From assembly GCA_021796155.1 (NCBI GenBank), contig JAJYOO010000006.1:1-23561 (forward strand): a DNA stretch of 23,561 bases. Reading direction: 5' to 3'. Positions 15,336 to 22,164 of this stretch are shown piece by piece. A program made the translations under genes and the position numbers. Under the pieces are notes generated by a model. It did not search any database. It was not told the DNA's origin and saw only the letters and a list, made by a program, of their open reading frames with translations. Within the stretch, counting starts at the first letter, position 1. The number at the start of each line of letters is the position of its first letter. Origin of the DNA: Chloroflexota bacterium (GTDB lineage: Bacteria > Chloroflexota > Anaerolineae > Anaerolineales > Villigracilaceae).

Positions 15336-16517
15336 ATGTCATATAACTTTGATCTTGTCATCAACCGCCGCAATCCCCAGAATAAGAATAAATGGAACTG
15401 GTATCCGAAGGATGTTCTGCCCATGTGGGTGGCGGACATGGATTTCCAATCGCCGAAACCAATTTTGGATACGCTTCATAAAGCCGTGGATCATGGTGTG
15501 CTTGGTTATGAGCTGCCTCCGATGTCTTTAAAAGAAACCGTTTCTGCGCGAATGGATAGGTTGTATCGTTGGAAAGTCAAGCCTGAATCGGTCGTGGCCG
15601 TGACCGGTATCGTCAGCGGATTTAGCGCGGCTGCGCGTGCGTTTTGTACACCGAAGATGGGCGTGATGGTTCAGACACCTGTCTACAATGAATTTCATGA
15701 AATCAAAAATAATGTTGGTATCCCACAGATCAATGCACCGTTTAATGAACGCGCCGATGGAAATATCCTGAGCTACGAGATTGATTGGGATATTTTTGAA
15801 AAGCGTGTGAAGAAAGCTGGCATGTTTTTGCTGTGCAATCCGCATAATCCGCTTGGCATTGTATTTTCGCGAAAAGATTTGCTGCGAATGGCGGAGATTT
15901 GTATCAAGAATAAAGTCTTGATTGTCTCGGATGAAATCCATTCTGAGTTGTTGTTAGGCGGCACCAAATTTACGCCTATGGCGACGTTATCGAAGGAAAT
16001 TGCGAATCATACAATTACATTGATTGCTCCATCGAAAACATTCAACGTGCCGGGATTGTTCTGCGGGTTTGCGGTGATTCCGAATAAGGAATTGCGTGAC
16101 CAGTATGAAAAAGAAGTCAGCCGTTTGCGATTACATGTCAGCAGCATGGGATTGTTCGCGGCACGAGTTGCATTTAGCGGCAAATGTGATGGATGGCTAA
16201 GCGACCTTCGCCGTTACCTGACAGCTAACCGCGATTTTCTCGTGGAATACGTCACTGAAAACTTTCCCGATGTGCGCTTGACCATCCCCGATGCGACGTA
16301 TCTTGCCTGGCTCGATTTCTCAGCTTATAAATTGAAGAAATCGCCGTATGATTTCTTTTTGGAGAAAGCCAGAGTGGCATTGAGCGGTGGGAAGATTTTT
16401 GGAACGGGATTCGAGGAATACGTCCGATTGAATTTTGGCTGTCCGCGCAGTACATTGAAACAAGGTTTGGAGCGAATGAGAAAGTCGCTAGAACGTTTTG
16501 AAAATAGCCGCAGATGA
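15336..16517 (+). CDS. patB: MalY/PatB-type aminotransferase, probable cystathionine beta-lyase
   Basis: The 393-residue fold type I PLP enzyme has the MalY/PatB opening block LPMWVADMDFQSPKPILD, the YELPP turn, TGIVSGFSAAARAF, CNPHNPLGIVFSRKDL, SDEIHSELLLGG, and the PLP lysine Lys234 in APSKTFNVPGL. A C-terminal NFGCPRSTLKQGLERM carries the arginine that binds the substrate carboxylate. Family members cleave cystathionine or cysteine S-conjugates to a thiol, pyruvate and ammonia. ATG 15336 follows GGAG at 15324-15327 and is preferred over ATG 15315. The last codons (Ser-Arg-Arg and stop) lie inside the left arm of an intergenic repeat, which seems to have supplied the end of the protein. It could also have an ordinary aminotransferase role. 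Confidence 0.9.
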   Translation: MSYNFDLVINRRNPQNKNKWNWYPKDVLPMWVADMDFQSPKPILDTLHKAVDHGVLGYELPPMSLKETVSARMDRLYRWKVKPESVVAVTGIVSGFSAAARAFCTPKMGVMVQTPVYNEFHEIKNNVGIPQINAPFNERADGNILSYEIDWDIFEKRVKKAGMFLLCNPHNPLGIVFSRKDLLRMAEICIKNKVLIVSDEIHSELLLGGTKFTPMATLSKEIANHTITLIAPSKTFNVPGLFCGFAVIPNKELRDQYEKEVSRLRLHVSSMGLFAARVAFSGKCDGWLSDLRRYLTANRDFLVEYVTENFPDVRLTIPDATYLAWLDFSAYKLKKSPYDFFLEKARVALSGGKIFGTGFEEYVRLNFGCPRSTLKQGLERMRKSLERFENSRR

Positions 16518-16626
16518 ACGCGGATAAACGCTGATGCTTGATAAGCGAGTCAAATATCTTGAAAGGGTCAAAACCACAAGGGCCTTTATCAAAAGATCTG
16601 TGTCCATCTGTGTTTATCTGTGGTTT
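16507..16626. repeat. Long dyad with 10-bp periodic CAGAT-type motifs, overlapping the end of the patB-like gene
   Basis: The left arm (16507-16535) carries CCGCAGATGA, ACGCGGATAA and ACGCTGAT. The right arm (16595-16626) carries ATCTGTGTCC, ATCTGTGTTT and ATCTGTGGTT. Each arm is a 10-base tandem series, and the arms pair with each other; five of the eight differences are G-T pairs that RNA would tolerate. TTGATAA (16538-16544) and TTATCAA (16586-16592) extend the stem inward. The left arm includes the stop codon of the upstream gene. No T run follows. Confidence 0.7.
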
Positions 16627-16688
16627 ATCCAAAATTTAAGAACATTGTGAAACCCACACTTGTGTTTGATGCCTTATAGGAGATGATG

Positions 16689-17330
16689 ATGGCTAACTTA
16701 TTGACCTATTCACGAACACAGGAATTTCTGACTTCGCTGGTTCCGCCGCGTGAACCGGAAATGCAGAAGATGGAAAAATACGCGGCGAAGACTGACTTTC
16801 CGATTATTGGTCCCGCGGCTGGGTATTACTGTTATCAGATTGCGAGAATCATCAAAGCAAGATCTGGCTTCGAGATGGGATCAGGCTATGGATATTCGAC
16901 GGCGTGGTTCGCGAAGGCTGTCAAAGAGAACGGGAGCGGAGTCGTGCATCACGTTGTCTGGGACGCGAAGCTTTCGGAAATGGCGCGCGGCCATTTGTCC
17001 CGGCTTGGATTCGATGGCTTGATCCAATATCAAGTTGCGGAAGCCGTCGAAACGTTGCGCGGGACTCCCGGTCCGTTTGATCTCATCTTCAACGACATCA
17101 ACAAGGACGCGTATCCCGCGTCGCTTCCGCTGATCAAAGAGAAATTGCGCCCAGGCGGAGTCTTGATTATTGATAACATTCTTTGGTCGGGTCGTATCTT
17201 CGATAAAAAGAACAAAGCCGAATCAACACAAGGCGTGCGCGAGTTCACGCGTTTGATTACACATGATCCAGATTGGATCGTTTCGCTTGCTCCGGTTCGA
17301 GACGGCGTGATCGTGGCTTATAAAAAATAA
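16689..17330 (+). CDS. SAM-dependent O-methyltransferase, family 3
   Basis: The 213-residue cytoplasmic protein resembles the catechol/caffeoyl-CoA O-methyltransferase family (PF01596). It has SAM motif I FEMGSGYGYSTAWFAKAV, the acidic motif DLIFNDINKDAYPASLPLI, which supplies metal ligands, LRPGGVLIIDNILWSGRI, and the C-terminal PVRDGVIVAYKK strand. Three ATGs stand in a row at 16683, 16686 and 16689. The last is chosen because it lies 6 bases from AGGAG at 16678-16682. The substrate cannot be named; family members methylate catechols or other vicinal hydroxyls with a divalent metal. It is followed by a good terminator, so it is not in an operon with the PLP enzyme downstream. Confidence 0.9.
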   Translation: MANLLTYSRTQEFLTSLVPPREPEMQKMEKYAAKTDFPIIGPAAGYYCYQIARIIKARSGFEMGSGYGYSTAWFAKAVKENGSGVVHHVVWDAKLSEMARGHLSRLGFDGLIQYQVAEAVETLRGTPGPFDLIFNDINKDAYPASLPLIKEKLRPGGVLIIDNILWSGRIFDKKNKAESTQGVREFTRLITHDPDWIVSLAPVRDGVIVAYKK

Positions 17331-17339
17331 CAGCAAATC

Positions 17340-17366
17340 AATTGCCCGAGTCTATCGGGCAATTTT
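17340..17366 (+). terminator. Intrinsic terminator after the O-methyltransferase
   Basis: A perfect 10-bp stem (AATTGCCCGA paired with TCGGGCAATT) encloses a 5-base loop and runs straight into a short T run. It lies 10 bases after the methyltransferase stop codon and just before the promoter of the next gene. Confidence 0.85.
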
Positions 17367-17378
17367 CTGGTTGTGCGA

Positions 17379-17384
17379 TATAAT
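17379..17384 (+). promoter_or_regulatory. Consensus -10 element for the PLP enzyme gene
   Basis: TATAAT is a perfect -10 box, about 40 bases before ATG 17424. No good -35 box is found at the normal distance; that position falls inside the terminator stem. Activity may therefore depend on an activator or be modest. Confidence 0.55.
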
Positions 17385-17386
17385 AC

Positions 17387-17403
17387 AAGTTGTCTGACAA
17401 CTT
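17387..17403. promoter_or_regulatory. Palindromic operator candidate over the transcription start
   Basis: AAGTTGTC and GACAACTT form a perfect 8-bp inverted repeat around a single T. The core TTGTCTGACAA fits the general GntR/FadR-subfamily pattern TnGTnnnACnA. It lies 2 bases after the -10 box, over the expected +1, where a bound repressor would block initiation. No regulator gene is in this window. Confidence 0.5.
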
Positions 17404-17423
17404 TTCAAAAGGGAGTAACACCT

Positions 17424-18890
17424 ATGACCACGATTGATTTGACCATTGAAAAGTCCCGCCGCATGAATGCCATCAAGCGGGCTAAAGAACGCAACATCAT
17501 CATTCCAACGTATGCCCAGATGAAAGATCCTTCAAAGATTCCTGCCAAAGTGAAGGATGAATTGAAAAAGATCGGACTCTGGGATGTCCATCCGCTCAAC
17601 TTGTTTCGGATCACATGGCACAACGAACCAACCGCATCGGGCGGGACGTTTGGCGGAGTCAACTTTCTCGAGCTTCCGTCTTCGCTGACGGGTGTCAAAG
17701 CGCGCATCATTGTGCTGGTTGGCAAATGGTTCCCGACCGGCGCGCACAAAGTCGGCGCGGCGTTCAGTTGCCTCGTGCCGCGACTCGTTACTGGTCAATT
17801 TGACCCGACTACGCAAAAAGCGGTATGGCCCTCAACAGGAAATTATTGTCGCGGTGGCGCGTATGACTCAGCCTTATTGGCGACTGATTCAATTGCCATT
17901 CTGCCTGAAGGCATGTCGAAGGAAAGATTCGAATGGCTGTCGAAGATCGCGGGTGAGACGATCAAGACTCCCGGTTCCGAATCGAACGTCAAGGAAATTT
18001 TTGATAAATGCAAAGAGTTGCGTGCTTCCGGCGAGGACCTGATGATCTTCAATCAATTTGAAGAATTTGGAAATTATCTTTGGCATTACGAAGTGACTGG
18101 TCACGCGATGGAAGAAGTTTTGAAGAAGGTGATGGGGAAGAACGATCATTATCGCGGCATGGCTTCGGCGACTGGTTCCGCCGGGACGATTGCCAGCGGC
18201 GATTACATGAAACAGCTTTTTCCCGACAGCAAAATCGTTGCAAGTGAGGCTTTGCAATGCCCGACGCTTTTGGAAAATGGATTCGGTGCGCACCGCATTG
18301 AAGGCATCGGCGATAAGCACGTGCCGTGGATTCACAACACGAAAAACACGGACGTCGTCGTTGCGATTGACGATAACGCGGTCGTCAATCTTTCCCGTTT
18401 GTTCAACGAAGAAACCGGGCGTGCGTATCTCGTCAAACAAGGTGTTCCCGAAAATATTGTCTCGCAACTTGATCTGATGGGCTTCTCCGGCATCTCGAAC
18501 GTATTGAGTGCCATCAAAGCCGCGAAATATTATGAGATGGGCGAGAACGACATCATGCTCACCGTGCTGACCGATTCGATGGAACTGTATCGCTCGCGCA
18601 TCCATGAGATGCACATGGAATATGGTGAATACACCGAAGCCAATGCCGCCGCGGACTTTGCCCGTTATCTGCACGGCCAATCCACCGACAATATGCTCGA
18701 GCTTCGCTACACTGACCGCCGACGTGTCCACAATTTGAAGTATTACACGTGGGTCGAACAGCAAGGCAAGACTTATGATGAAATCCAGAAACAATGGTAC
18801 GATCCAAATTATTGGACCGATGTCCAAAAACAGGCCGATCAAATTGATGAATTGATCGTCGAGTTCAACAAGGAAGTCGGATTGGCTTAA
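17424..18890 (+). CDS. PLP-dependent enzyme of the tryptophan synthase beta fold, substrate unknown
   Basis: The 488-residue product is a fold type II PLP enzyme. It has a likely PLP lysine Lys109 in FPTGAHKVGAAF, the phosphate/Asn loop WPSTGNYCRGGAYD (STGN at 137-140), a glycine-rich SATGSAGTIASGDYMKQLFPD and a C-terminal region with GISNVLSAIKAAKYYEMG. It is longer than cysteine synthase (about 310) or diaminopropionate ammonia-lyase (about 400), with extra N- and C-terminal helices. ATG 17424 follows GGGAG at 17411-17415. Similar proteins are usually labelled a PLP-dependent subunit beta. I recall them near YgeW-type carbamoyltransferases in anaerobes, which suggests a lyase or beta-replacement step in ureide or amino acid breakdown; this is memory and inference. 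It has its own promoter, operator candidate and terminator, so it is a separately controlled single gene. Confidence 0.85.
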   Translation: MTTIDLTIEKSRRMNAIKRAKERNIIIPTYAQMKDPSKIPAKVKDELKKIGLWDVHPLNLFRITWHNEPTASGGTFGGVNFLELPSSLTGVKARIIVLVGKWFPTGAHKVGAAFSCLVPRLVTGQFDPTTQKAVWPSTGNYCRGGAYDSALLATDSIAILPEGMSKERFEWLSKIAGETIKTPGSESNVKEIFDKCKELRASGEDLMIFNQFEEFGNYLWHYEVTGHAMEEVLKKVMGKNDHYRGMASATGSAGTIASGDYMKQLFPDSKIVASEALQCPTLLENGFGAHRIEGIGDKHVPWIHNTKNTDVVVAIDDNAVVNLSRLFNEETGRAYLVKQGVPENIVSQLDLMGFSGISNVLSAIKAAKYYEMGENDIMLTVLTDSMELYRSRIHEMHMEYGEYTEANAAADFARYLHGQSTDNMLELRYTDRRRVHNLKYYTWVEQQGKTYDEIQKQWYDPNYWTDVQKQADQIDELIVEFNKEVGLA

Positions 18891-18894
18891 TCGT

Positions 18895-18936
18895 AAAAAT
18901 CAAGGACGAGATGCGGCATGCTCGTCCTTGATTTTT
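18895..18936. terminator. Strong bidirectional terminator after the PLP enzyme gene
   Basis: A perfect 16-bp stem (AAAAATCAAGGACGAG paired with CTCGTCCTTGATTTTT) encloses a 10-base loop and begins 4 bases after the stop codon. T runs occur on the 3' side of both strands. Confidence 0.9.
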
Positions 18937-18966
18937 GTTAATCCAGCCTTTGGATTTTTCCGGTGG

Positions 18967-18975
18967 TGCTATAAT
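18967..18975 (+). promoter_or_regulatory. Extended -10 promoter for the zinc-ribbon gene
   Basis: TGCTATAAT combines the TGn extension with a perfect TATAAT, 29 bases before ATG 19005. A poor -35 region is usual for this promoter class. The preceding terminator makes an independent promoter necessary. Confidence 0.6.
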
Positions 18976-19004
18976 CCGAAAAACTTTGACGGAGGAGCAT
19001 TCAT

Positions 19005-19649
19005 ATGGATGCAATTGAATTTACCCGCAACTATACGGATCATTCCACGGATCGTGGTTTTCAATTTGAATTTCACTGTGACCGATGCGGCAACGGTTAC
19101 AAGACTGCATTCCAGGCTTGGTCTGTGGGTATGGCTTCCGGCGCGCTCGACGCGGCTTCCAGTTTATTCGGTGGCGTGTTTGGTCAAGCAGCAAATCTCG
19201 GTGAGCGCGTAAGGTCAGCGGGCTGGCAGCAGGCGCGTGATAAAGCCATGATTGAAGCTGTTCAACAAGTCAAGCCGAACTTCCTTCAATGCCCAAAGTG
19301 CTCCAGTTGGGTTTGCAAGAAGAATTGCTGGAATCAACAGCGCGGTCTCTGCAAAAATTGTGCGCCCGATTTGGCGGTCGAAATTTCAGCACAGCAATCT
19401 GCTCAAGCCATCAACAAAATTCAGCAAGATATCGGCGTGGATGCGGAAGATGCAAAATTGATCGGTAGTGTTGGCGATGCCAAAGTACAGGCCTCGTGCC
19501 CGAACTGCCATGCACCATTAGCTTCGAATGCAAAATTCTGTCCATCGTGTGGATATAAACTCGCTGATTCAAAGTTCTGTACGAATTGTGGTGCAAAATT
19601 AGCGCTAGGCGCAAAGTTCTGTGCGGAGTGCGGGACAAAGCAAGAATAA
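19005..19649 (+). CDS. Multi-zinc-ribbon protein of unknown function
   Basis: The 214-residue product has several zinc-binding modules: FHCDRCGNGYKT (around 25-28); QCPKCSSWVCKKNC with a following CKNC; and two C-terminal double-zinc-ribbon units, CPNCHAPL with FCPSCGYKL and FCTNCGAKL with FCAECGTKQE. Between the first two modules lies a Gly/Ala-rich amphipathic stretch (SVGMASGALDAASSLFGGVF, about 44-63), and a Gln/Ala-rich helical linker precedes the last ribbons. The start follows GGAGGAG at 18991-18997. Zinc-ribbon arrays of this type are usually adaptor or nucleic-acid- or protein-binding modules; no enzyme domain is visible. The gene may be cotranscribed with the following hypothetical gene, separated by a repeat element. 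Confidence 0.85.
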   Translation: MDAIEFTRNYTDHSTDRGFQFEFHCDRCGNGYKTAFQAWSVGMASGALDAASSLFGGVFGQAANLGERVRSAGWQQARDKAMIEAVQQVKPNFLQCPKCSSWVCKKNCWNQQRGLCKNCAPDLAVEISAQQSAQAINKIQQDIGVDAEDAKLIGSVGDAKVQASCPNCHAPLASNAKFCPSCGYKLADSKFCTNCGAKLALGAKFCAECGTKQE

Positions 19650-19653
19650 TCAT

Positions 19654-19715
19654 CGCGCTGAGCGGAGGTCGAGTAGTTGTGTTTTTCGACGTATCGAGAG
19701 CGTAGTCGAAGCGCG
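19654..19715. repeat. REP-like element between the zinc-ribbon gene and the next gene
   Basis: The segment has complementary ends, CGCGCT (19654-19659) and AGCGCG (19710-19715). It contains a hairpin TTCGAC-g-TA (19685-19693) against TAGTCGAA (19703-19710) with a 9-base loop. Repeated TCGA cores (GGTCGAGTAG, GTATCGAGAGCGTAGTCGAA) match the style of dispersed repeats I recall from Chloroflexota and actinobacterial genomes; copy number cannot be tested here. Confidence 0.5.
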
Positions 19716-19731
19716 AACATTGATTGATAAT

Positions 19732-20313
19732 GTGCTGACCGAAACATCCCTAATACTCGTCTGCGTAATGCCGACACCGCGCGATCTGGAGATTGCGCGG
19801 CTTTTGGGCTGGTACCGCATTCCGCTTCGCACGGCTCCGAAAGTGGTCGCCGTGGACTATCTGGCTTTTTATCAGCCCTCGAGTTTCGGCGACTGTGGGG
19901 GACGAATCGAATTCGTCACACCGGTACGCGGCCACGAGTTGACGACGCGCCGCGAATTGTTAAAGGATGAGTCCGATCATCCACGCGCGAACGAAGAGTA
20001 TTTTAAAATCCAGATCGACGGTTTAGAGAAATTACCAAATCCCATTCTTGCCGATAAATGGAAACGTCTGACGTTCTTGTATTCGACGGGGGAATATCTC
20101 TTGAAAGCCAAAACGCTGAACGATTTGGTTGTGAATGATGACGAGCGCGCTGTGCTTTGGCGTTCGCTTCGCGAGCGCGCCGAGAATCAACAGCTTTATA
20201 AAACCGATCTGCCGGAAGCGGATATTCCGCCGGAAGCGCTGATCGTACTGCTGGGGATCAAAGAAGAGCAGAATGTATATGTGACAAATTCATTGGATGG
20301 AGGTGATTGGTAA
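19732..20313 (+). CDS. Conserved hypothetical protein
   Basis: The product is 193 residues from GTG 19732, or 181 from ATG 19768. The earlier start is chosen because LILVCVMPTPRDLEIARLLGWYRIPLR looks like a continuous strand-helix unit that homologs seem to share. No Shine-Dalgarno supports either start, so it is uncertain. Other visible blocks are PKVVAVDYLAFYQPSSFGD, TPVRGHELTTRRELL, HPRANEEYFKIQIDGLEKLPNPI, RLTFLYSTGEYLLKA and ALIVLLGIKE. It is soluble, charged, and has no signal peptide or membrane segment. I do not recognise a catalytic motif; the RDLEIA and EYFKIQ blocks recall proteins from related genomes that are annotated only as hypothetical. It ends 5 bases before the transporter start. 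Confidence 0.7.
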   Translation: MLTETSLILVCVMPTPRDLEIARLLGWYRIPLRTAPKVVAVDYLAFYQPSSFGDCGGRIEFVTPVRGHELTTRRELLKDESDHPRANEEYFKIQIDGLEKLPNPILADKWKRLTFLYSTGEYLLKAKTLNDLVVNDDERAVLWRSLRERAENQQLYKTDLPEADIPPEALIVLLGIKEEQNVYVTNSLDGGDW

Positions 20314-20318
20314 CAGGC

Positions 20319-22157
20319 ATGACCGTTCCACAAATAATTCTTCTTGTTGTTTTGTGTATCCCTTTAATTTTGGTGATGACCAACCGCCTTCGGATAGACT
20401 TGGCGGCTCTGTTGATGGCAGTAACGCTGGGCGCTCTGCAATTTGCAGGTTTGGGAATTCTTGGTCCCGCGGGAACACCGGACGCGGCAAAAAATGTCCT
20501 TGCCGGTTTTGGACAGCCCGTTATCTTGATCTTGATATCCTTGTTCATCCTGACGCGCGTCTTGGAAAAAAACGGCGTTACGCGCTGGGTCTCGTGGCAA
20601 TTGCTGAAGGTAAGCGGCAATAAACCCGGCCGCTTGATCGGCCTTTTTGCCGCGACCGCGGCACTCCTTTCGCTTTTCATGAACAATCTCGCGGCAGGCG
20701 CGTTGGTCCTTCCGATTGCCATGGAGGTGGCGCGCCGCACGCGGATCAAACCCAGCAAACTCCTCATCCCGGTGGCTTATGGAACTTTGCTGGGCGGAGC
20801 CGCCACATACTTTACAACTGCGAATATTATCGTCAGCACTTTATTGGAAAATGCCAAACCTCCACAAGCTGGCTTGAACATTTTGGATTTCACGCCAACC
20901 GGCGGATTGATCGCCATCGCAGGTGTTCTATTCCTGGCATTTTTTGGCGATAAGTTGCTTCCAGATCGCGAGCCTACCGAGGAACAAAATTTTGCGCGGC
21001 TCACAGGCGGAGAACTTGAAAAGCTTTATTCGATCTCGGAGCGTTTGTGGGAAGCCCGTGTTCTTCCGGGCGCAAAGTTGATTGGAAAAACTCTTGGGCA
21101 ATCAGAGATCGGACATCAATGGGGAGTGACTGTGGCGGCGATTTCTCGCAACAACGAGGATGTTCTTTTGCCTCAGCCTCAGCAGCTCATTCGCGAAAAC
21201 GATTCGCTTATTTTGGTGGGGCGCGAGGAGAAGATCGAGAAGTTGAAGGAATGGGGCTTGGATGCTCATATAGAGAATGGCGCAAATGATCTAAGCTCGA
21301 AGGGGATCACGTTCGCCGAGGTTATTCTCGCCCCGCACGGCAAGGCGCTTGGCCAGACTTTGAAAGACCTCGACTTCCGCCGTCGTTACGGTCCCAGTGT
21401 GATCGCGCTGCGGCGTCTCGAAAGAAGTTTCAGGACCGAAGTCGGCAATCTGAAACTCGAGCTGGGCGATACTTTGTTGGTGGTTGGCACCTTGCCGCAA
21501 CTGAACAGCCTCCGTCGCAGTGCGGACTTCATCGTGCTCAAACCCAACTGGAACGATCAGCCCATCAACCGCAAGGATGCCATAATTACTACGATCATTG
21601 TATTGGCTGGCATTGTCGCGTCCATTGCCGGTGTGCCAGTCTATTTAGCGATGCTGGCTTCTGCAGTGCTGGCTTTGCTCTTGGGAAGGTTATCCGTGGA
21701 AGACGCATATCGTTCGGTTGAATGGCAAGCCATCTTCCTCATCGCGGGGATGTATGTAGTCAGTGACGCGATGGTGGAAACACATCTTGCGGGCTTGTTC
21801 GGAAATTTAATGCTTCCGTTGGTGAAGCCCTTCGGCGCGCTTGGATTGGCGGCTGGCGCGTATCTCCTAACTTCCATTTTGACACAGGTCGTTGGCGGGC
21901 AAGTGACTGCCTTGATCACGGGCCCGATCACCATCAGCGCCGCGCTCCAAACTGGTATCAATCCGCAAGCCATTGCAGTTGCAACTGCAATCGGATGTTC
22001 GGCTTGCTTCCTTACTCCATTTGCTCATCCGGTTAACATCTTGATGATCGCGCCGGGTGACTATACTTTCGGCGATTTCTTTAAGAGCGGCTGGATGCTG
22101 ACCATCATTTCTTTTGTCATGCTGTTGGTTGGCATGTTGTTGTTCTGGAGACTTTAG
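20319..22157 (+). CDS. SLC13/DASS-type transporter with two central TrkA-C (RCK_C) domains
   Basis: The 612-residue product has an N-terminal membrane half with FGQPVILILISLFILTRVLEKNG and the family motif FMNNLAAGALVLPIAMEVARR. Two cytoplasmic TrkA-C-like domains follow (about 225-310 and 330-405), each ending in a ligand-type strand, NDSLILVGREEKI and GDTLLVVGTLPQL. The C-terminal membrane half has the second motif block CSACFLTPFAHPVNILMIAPG. This layout is typical of bacterial Na+-coupled anion transporters for carboxylates or sulfate. ATG 20319 was chosen; TTG 20307 is closer to the strong GGAGG at 20299-20303 and is possible. It is followed after 7 bases by a hydantoinase-type gene, suggesting that it moves a ureido- or dicarboxylate compound related to that enzyme; this is an inference. 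Confidence 0.88.
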   Translation: MTVPQIILLVVLCIPLILVMTNRLRIDLAALLMAVTLGALQFAGLGILGPAGTPDAAKNVLAGFGQPVILILISLFILTRVLEKNGVTRWVSWQLLKVSGNKPGRLIGLFAATAALLSLFMNNLAAGALVLPIAMEVARRTRIKPSKLLIPVAYGTLLGGAATYFTTANIIVSTLLENAKPPQAGLNILDFTPTGGLIAIAGVLFLAFFGDKLLPDREPTEEQNFARLTGGELEKLYSISERLWEARVLPGAKLIGKTLGQSEIGHQWGVTVAAISRNNEDVLLPQPQQLIRENDSLILVGREEKIEKLKEWGLDAHIENGANDLSSKGITFAEVILAPHGKALGQTLKDLDFRRRYGPSVIALRRLERSFRTEVGNLKLELGDTLLVVGTLPQLNSLRRSADFIVLKPNWNDQPINRKDAIITTIIVLAGIVASIAGVPVYLAMLASAVLALLLGRLSVEDAYRSVEWQAIFLIAGMYVVSDAMVETHLAGLFGNLMLPLVKPFGALGLAAGAYLLTSILTQVVGGQVTALITGPITISAALQTGINPQAIAVATAIGCSACFLTPFAHPVNILMIAPGDYTFGDFFKSGWMLTIISFVMLLVGMLLFWRL

Positions 22158-22164
22158 GAAGCTT

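Noticed and set aside
17889..18842. Long open frame (317 codons) on the minus strand
   Set aside because: It lies wholly inside the PLP enzyme gene on the opposite strand, has no recognisable domain or ribosome site, and mirrors codon bias of the real gene.
19500..19640. Repeated CxxC-coding units considered as a DNA repeat or CRISPR-like array
   Set aside because: Similarity is at the protein level (zinc ribbons), DNA units differ, and there are no regular spacers.
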